A stretch of DNA of 64,000 bases. It comes from Arenicola marina. Lineage: Eukaryota > Annelida > Polychaeta > Arenicolidae. The notes beneath the pieces are model-generated. The model was not told the DNA's origin. It searched no databases and saw only the letters and a list, made by a program, of their open reading frames with translations. This document shows, piece by piece, positions 59,512 through 64,000 of this stretch. The stretch is from NCBI GenBank assembly GCA_964019135.1, contig OZ025258.1, positions 6,777,961 to 6,841,960 on the forward strand, written 5' to 3'. Numbering within the stretch: the first letter of the stretch is position 1; each line of letters opens with the position of its first letter. The translations under genes were made by a program, and so were the position numbers.

Positions 59512-61015
59512 ACACTACATTCTAACTACATTGACGTAACAACTACATATCTAACTACATTGACAGAACAATTACATATCTAACTAGATTGACAGAACTA
59601 CCGGTAGTACATATCCAACTACATTGGCAAAACAACTATATATCTAACTACATTGGCAAAACAACTATATATCTAACTACATTGACAGAACTACATATCT
59701 AACTACATTGACAAAAATACATAACTAACTACATTCACAGAACTACATAACTAACTACATTGACAGGACTACATATCTAACTAGATTGACAGAACAACTA
59801 CATATCTAACTACATTGACAGAACAACTACATATCTAACTACATTGGCAGAACAACTATATATCTAACTACATTCATTTTTTGGCAGAACAACTACATAA
59901 TTAACTACATTGACTGAACAACTACATATCTAACTACATTCACAGAACAACTATATATCTAACTACATTCACAGAACAACTACATATCTAATTACATTGG
60001 CAGAACAACTATATATCTAAGTACATTGACTGAACAACTACACATCTAACTACATTGGGAGAACAACTACATATCTAACTACATTGACTGAACAACTATA
60101 TATCTAACTACATTCACAGAACTACCTATATAACTGCATTCACAGAACAACTACATATATAACTGCATTCAGAGAACAACTACATATCTAACTACGTTGG
60201 CAGAACAACTACATATCTAACTACATTGACTGAACAACTACATATCTAGCTACATTGGCAGAACAACTACATATCTAACTACATTGACTGAACAACTACA
60301 TATCTAACTGCATTGGCAAAACAACTATATATATCTAACTACATTGGCAAAACAACTACATATCTAACTACATTGACTGAACAAATACATATCTAACTAC
60401 ATATATTGGCAGAACAACTATATATCTAACTACATTGACTGAACAACTATATATCTAACTACATTCACAGAACAACTACATATCTAACTACATTCACAGA
60501 ACAACTACATATCTAACTACATTGACAGAACTACATTGACAGAACTACATTGACAGAACTACATTGACAGAACTACATTGACAGAACTACATTGACTGAA
60601 CAACTACATATCTTACTACATTGGCAGAACAACTACATATCTAACTACATTAGCAGAACAACTATATATCTAACTACATTGGCAGAACAACTACATATCT
60701 AACTACATTGACTGAACAAATACATATCTAACTACATTGGCAGAACAACTATATATCTAACTACATTCACAGAACAACTACATATCTAACTACATTGGCA
60801 GAACAACTACATATCTAACTACATTGGCAGAACAACTACATATCTAACTACATTGACTAAACAACTACATATCTAACTACATTGACTAAACAACTACATA
60901 TGTAACTACATTGACAGAACTACATAACTAACTACATTGACAGAACTACATAACTAACTACATTGACAGAACTACATAACTAACTACGTTGAACGAACTA
61001 CATATCTAACTACAT
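59512..61015. repeat. Degenerate 29-bp minisatellite, about 1.5 kb
   Basis: The unit is CTACATTGACAGAACAA followed by CTACATATCTAA. About 50 units vary in sequence and length. A 14-bp sub-array (CTACATTGACAGAA, about six copies) lies at about 60520-60595. Unlike the other arrays it is rich in indels. Confidence 0.93.
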
Positions 61016-61281
61016 TTTTGGTTGGGGGGGATGTATAGCTCAGACTTGCCCTTGGGGTGGATTATTAGGAACTTATGACCGGGGATGTGGGGGCGGGGGA
61101 TGGAACACCACAGGCATAGCCATATCATTTGTTGGCGTTTGGCAAAAACAATTGCAGGGGTGGAGGGGGGGTGGGTGGGGAGGCAGAGGCGGAGGCAGCC
61201 TTCGATGTACCTGTATGTATAAATGATTTAGAGACATCTTCAGATCTGAATGATCAATTTGTAAACACATATAAAATGATG

Positions 61282-61405
61282 AGCATTGCAATAGCCCTGT
61301 TCATGGCCGTTATTAATAGCAGCAAACATATGACAGGCCGCTATATAAGTCGGCACATCAGTCTCCTCGAGAGCAGACAAGCCTGCAGGCCATAAACAGG
61401 GCAAT
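61282..61405. repeat. Imperfect inverted repeat (foldback-like)
   Basis: ATAGCCCTGTTCATGGCC (about 61290-61307) and GGCCATAAACAGGGCAAT (about 61387-61404) are complementary at about 15 of 18 positions, with 80 bp between them. Confidence 0.6.
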
Positions 61406-62400
61406 GTATTAAAGATATGTCTAAAGCCATTTTATATATGGTTAGTTCAATTATACAGTATCGAATACAATTTCACATATGCATACATTTAAAGGTATGT
61501 ATGGAATAATTTAACTTCATTCATTATTCTATTAAACACTACTTTGGCTTGCCATAGCAGACTGGCATGCAGCTCAAGCCGTCAAGGCCAGGTCGTTGTC
61601 AACATCCACATTCAGACTTCAGTAATAATACGGAAACAAATGTAGCCTGACACAGTGTCATGGACCTCTGTTATGTACGTTTCTCGTACGTGTCAGGTGT
61701 GTTAGTTCCATGAAATTTGCAAATAAATTGATTCATCGTTTCCTTATGTGCTTATTTCATGGCCTCAAACACGGCAATAAAAACCACGTTGTTGACAAAT
61801 GCGAGCCAGAAGATTTAGTCAACGGCTTCTTTCCTAAGGTTCGCTTTCTGTAACTTTCTATGCATAAATGAGGGGTGGAAGACGCCCTGCACTTGTTCGA
61901 TTTTAAAAGTTTCTCTGAGAAAGTTGGGTGGATGAGGGGGTCAAGAGGTATTTGCATTTTTCGTGATTAGTCTTTTTTATGTTAGGTCCCTATACAAAAA
62001 ACTGATTTGGGAACAGTCGAAGATCGACCCATATGTGATATGGCATCGGAAGGCATGTCATTATTTGAGAACTGGGGATATCACACTTAAAATCACGAGA
62101 ACTGGGAACCCCCGTCATTCAATAGAAATCATTATGAAGCCGCACCATTGGAAACTCGACCTGCGATAAATGAGAAGCAAAACACCGCATATAGTTACAC
62201 CGCATACACTTAGTTACATATAGTCTGCATGGCCCGTCAGAAGCGGGGGAGGGGGGGGGGGGGGCAGGGGGGCATTACAAGCTATTGATATTTGTATTAG
62301 TCGACATTGCGTTCACTACTAATACCTACTGTTATTAATTAACAAGGAGCAACTATATACATTTTAACTGATGTTGTACCTTTGGCAGGTGGACTGACTG
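61406..62400. other. Intergenic, nothing recognised
   Basis: The open frames 61757-61957 (-) and 61963-62169 (+) have no recognisable motif. A G run lies near 62247-62270. Confidence 0.45.
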
Positions 62401-62420
62401 CAAGGACACATGACATGACA

Positions 62421-62485
62421 TGGCATAGGCCTACAGGGCATAGGCCTACAGGGCATATGCCTACAGGGCACATAGGCCTATCGAT
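62421..62485. repeat. Four short tandem copies of GCATAGGCCTACAGG
   Basis: A 15-bp unit recurs about four times with small changes (GCATATGCCTACAGG, GCACATAGGCCTA). Confidence 0.75.
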
Positions 62486-62714
62486 CTCCCGGCAAAGAAC
62501 GTTCCGCTTAAGCTATATAGTCCCTTTGCCCCACGTCAAATTTATAACCATCAGAATTATCCTTCATACACAAACATTTTAAATGAATCTAATCGTAAAG
62601 ATATCTTCGCAGTTTAACATCAAATACACCACTGTTTATTATTTTACTGTGCGGTACGTACATTAATTAGAAGCCATGCTGCTTTCGAACACGAAGAAGA
62701 ATAAATTTATTGGT

Positions 62715-62960
62715 TTCCAGGTCACGATGAATTAAAAGCAGAACTCTCCGCATGCAATGGAAGGGCGGATATACACGATACTAAATTGAGGATTTCCTGA
62801 TTTACGGTTATTTAATATTAAAACTCCCAGTTCACGATTAATGAAAAATCCTAGATCACGGCAGTCGGCTAATACCCCATTCCCAGTTCACGAAGAATTA
62901 TTTTCCTCATTCCCAGTTCGCGGTGAAATGAAAAGCCCAATCCCAAGGAACTTGCCACCC
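62715..62960. repeat. Imperfect repeats of a CCCAGTTCACGATGAAT motif
   Basis: CCAGGTCACGATGAATTAAAA, CCCAGTTCACGATTAATG, CCCAGTTCACGAAGAATTA and CCCAGTTCGCGGTGAAATG occur at irregular spacing. Related inverted words lie near 62090-62110. Probably an old simple-sequence-derived repeat. Confidence 0.45.
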
Positions 62961-63330
62961 CTTGCCACCCCCCCCCCCCCCCACCACGCCTACCATCCTC
63001 AAAAGATATTTGAAAAATAGTATTGGAACAAAACGGAAAGCGTAACGTAGCTGCTCATACACAATGTAGTCCTCAAAATGTGGATATCATTGCAGGTTTT
63101 TGTCTTTCAAGACAGACAAAAAATGAGGCATATTTATTAATTAGTTGACATTAAAAGCATCAGCCCATGTGTCCAGAAAATTTCCCCATAATAGGTAGAA
63201 CATTGCTGTTGGAGTAAGTTTACTTCGCCAGTCATAGCGCCTTCATAGCCAAAAATTTTGCCACTGGCTCCTTTTAACCACCGTCATAACGTTAACAGTT
63301 TCTGTCCTTCAGTGGTATTACTTCGTTGAC

Positions 63331-63537
63331 AGGGCTATAGTCTCGTTCGCCTAGAATTCCGGTTTACTCATTTTGGGGACAAACACACGAAGTACGTGTT
63401 TAGAACGAGTTTAGAATCGCTGCGCACACTGGTATCCTGACTATCTGTGATGTAGGCGTGACGTGTATGTTACGCAAAGAGAGAGACTGGGAACCAGACT
63501 ACCTGCGCAAAAGCCACGCGTCAAGGGGTGGGTCCAT
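63331..63537 (+). mobile_element. Type A terminal repeat, second copy
   Basis: Matches 37501-37708 at high identity, starting with AGGGCTATAGTCTCGTTCGC. Confidence 0.75.
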
Positions 63538-63676
63538 AAGGCTGTACAGTTCTCGCGGGTTCTATTTCCGGTTTAGGTCCTTTGGGGACCAACAAAAAAA
63601 CATGTGCTCTTAGAACGAGTGCGCATCACGCTGGTAACTAGCTACAGCTGCGTGACGCGCACTCATTGTAGTCAAC
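63538..63676 (+). mobile_element. Type B terminal repeat, second copy
   Basis: Matches 37244-37386 (GGCTGTACAGTTCTCGCGGG onward). Here it directly follows type A, whereas at 37.2-37.7 kb B precedes A. A short shared segment (CCATATAAGGAGCGTTG near 63863, CCATATGAGGAGCGTTG near 37434) follows B in both places. Confidence 0.75.
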
Positions 63677-64000
63677 TTTTGAGTGTTGGGAACCGGCCGG
63701 GGGCGCAGTTTGTGCGTGAAGAATCGAGTGGGTTGGGAACTGTTTTTTGTTTGCTTTGGTCCATGAATTGCTAACTATAAAATCATAATATAGTTAATGA
63801 TATGACATTTATCTCTCCATAATGCATGTGGTCCGTTCGCCATTGTCCTCGCCTGATCACTCCATATAAGGAGCGTTGGTAATTAACCATAGGGCGCATT
63901 TCTTTGGTAGCTCGGTATATCCCTGCGGTCACCCGAATACGCACATTACGCATCGGTAAACCGGCCGACACTTCTCTCACCCGGGTATGGGTGCGCGCGC

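Overview
The window is a piece of an animal nuclear genome, most likely a marine invertebrate. The evidence is spliced genes with GT-AG introns, tRNA-derived SINEs, an L1/Tx1-type LINE, cut-and-paste DNA transposons and very large minisatellites. No bacterial or organellar gene organisation is visible. I cannot name the species from sequence alone. Group-A SRCR exons, THAP/DDE plus YqaJ transposon genes and long minisatellites fit cephalochordates, echinoderms and molluscs alike.

Three host genes can be assembled by joining exons whose splice phases agree. (1) CDC45 (+), the last eight coding exons from 4352 to 14826, encoding the C-terminal 248 residues of this replicative-helicase subunit. 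(2) A secreted one-domain SRCR protein (-), five exons from 22538 down to 20224. (3) A rhodanese-domain protein (-), four exons from 58551 down to 50946, with a LINE in its second intron.

Layout: 1-4320 is a 40-bp minisatellite in the CDC45 intron before the first visible exon. 4861-10407 is a 49-bp minisatellite in the next intron. 12511-13929 is a 33-bp minisatellite that touches a CDC45 splice donor. 15-24.7 kb holds small repeats, a SINE, a broken SRCR exon and the SRCR gene. 24.9-37.15 kb is an array of about 580 copies of a 21-bp monomer. 37.2-49.2 kb holds repeats with AGGGCTRTA termini, a THAP-DDE transposase gene (+, frameshifted), a convergent YqaJ nuclease gene (-) and a TIR element. 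49.5-58.6 kb is a SINE, another broken SRCR exon and the rhodanese gene. 59.5-61.0 kb is a 29-bp minisatellite. The last 3 kb are dispersed repeats.

The most unusual object is the 12.2-kb 21-bp array. It begins inside the T-arm (B box) of a tRNA-like sequence and ends in a T-arm-like 3' end. Alternate monomers carry the exact RNA polymerase III B-box word GGTTCGATTCC. It therefore looks like a tRNA-derived SINE whose own B box was amplified into a satellite, giving hundreds of potential TFIIIC sites in one block. The second theme is CDC45, in which three unrelated minisatellites occupy three introns and repeat units reach to within 0-31 bp of splice sites.
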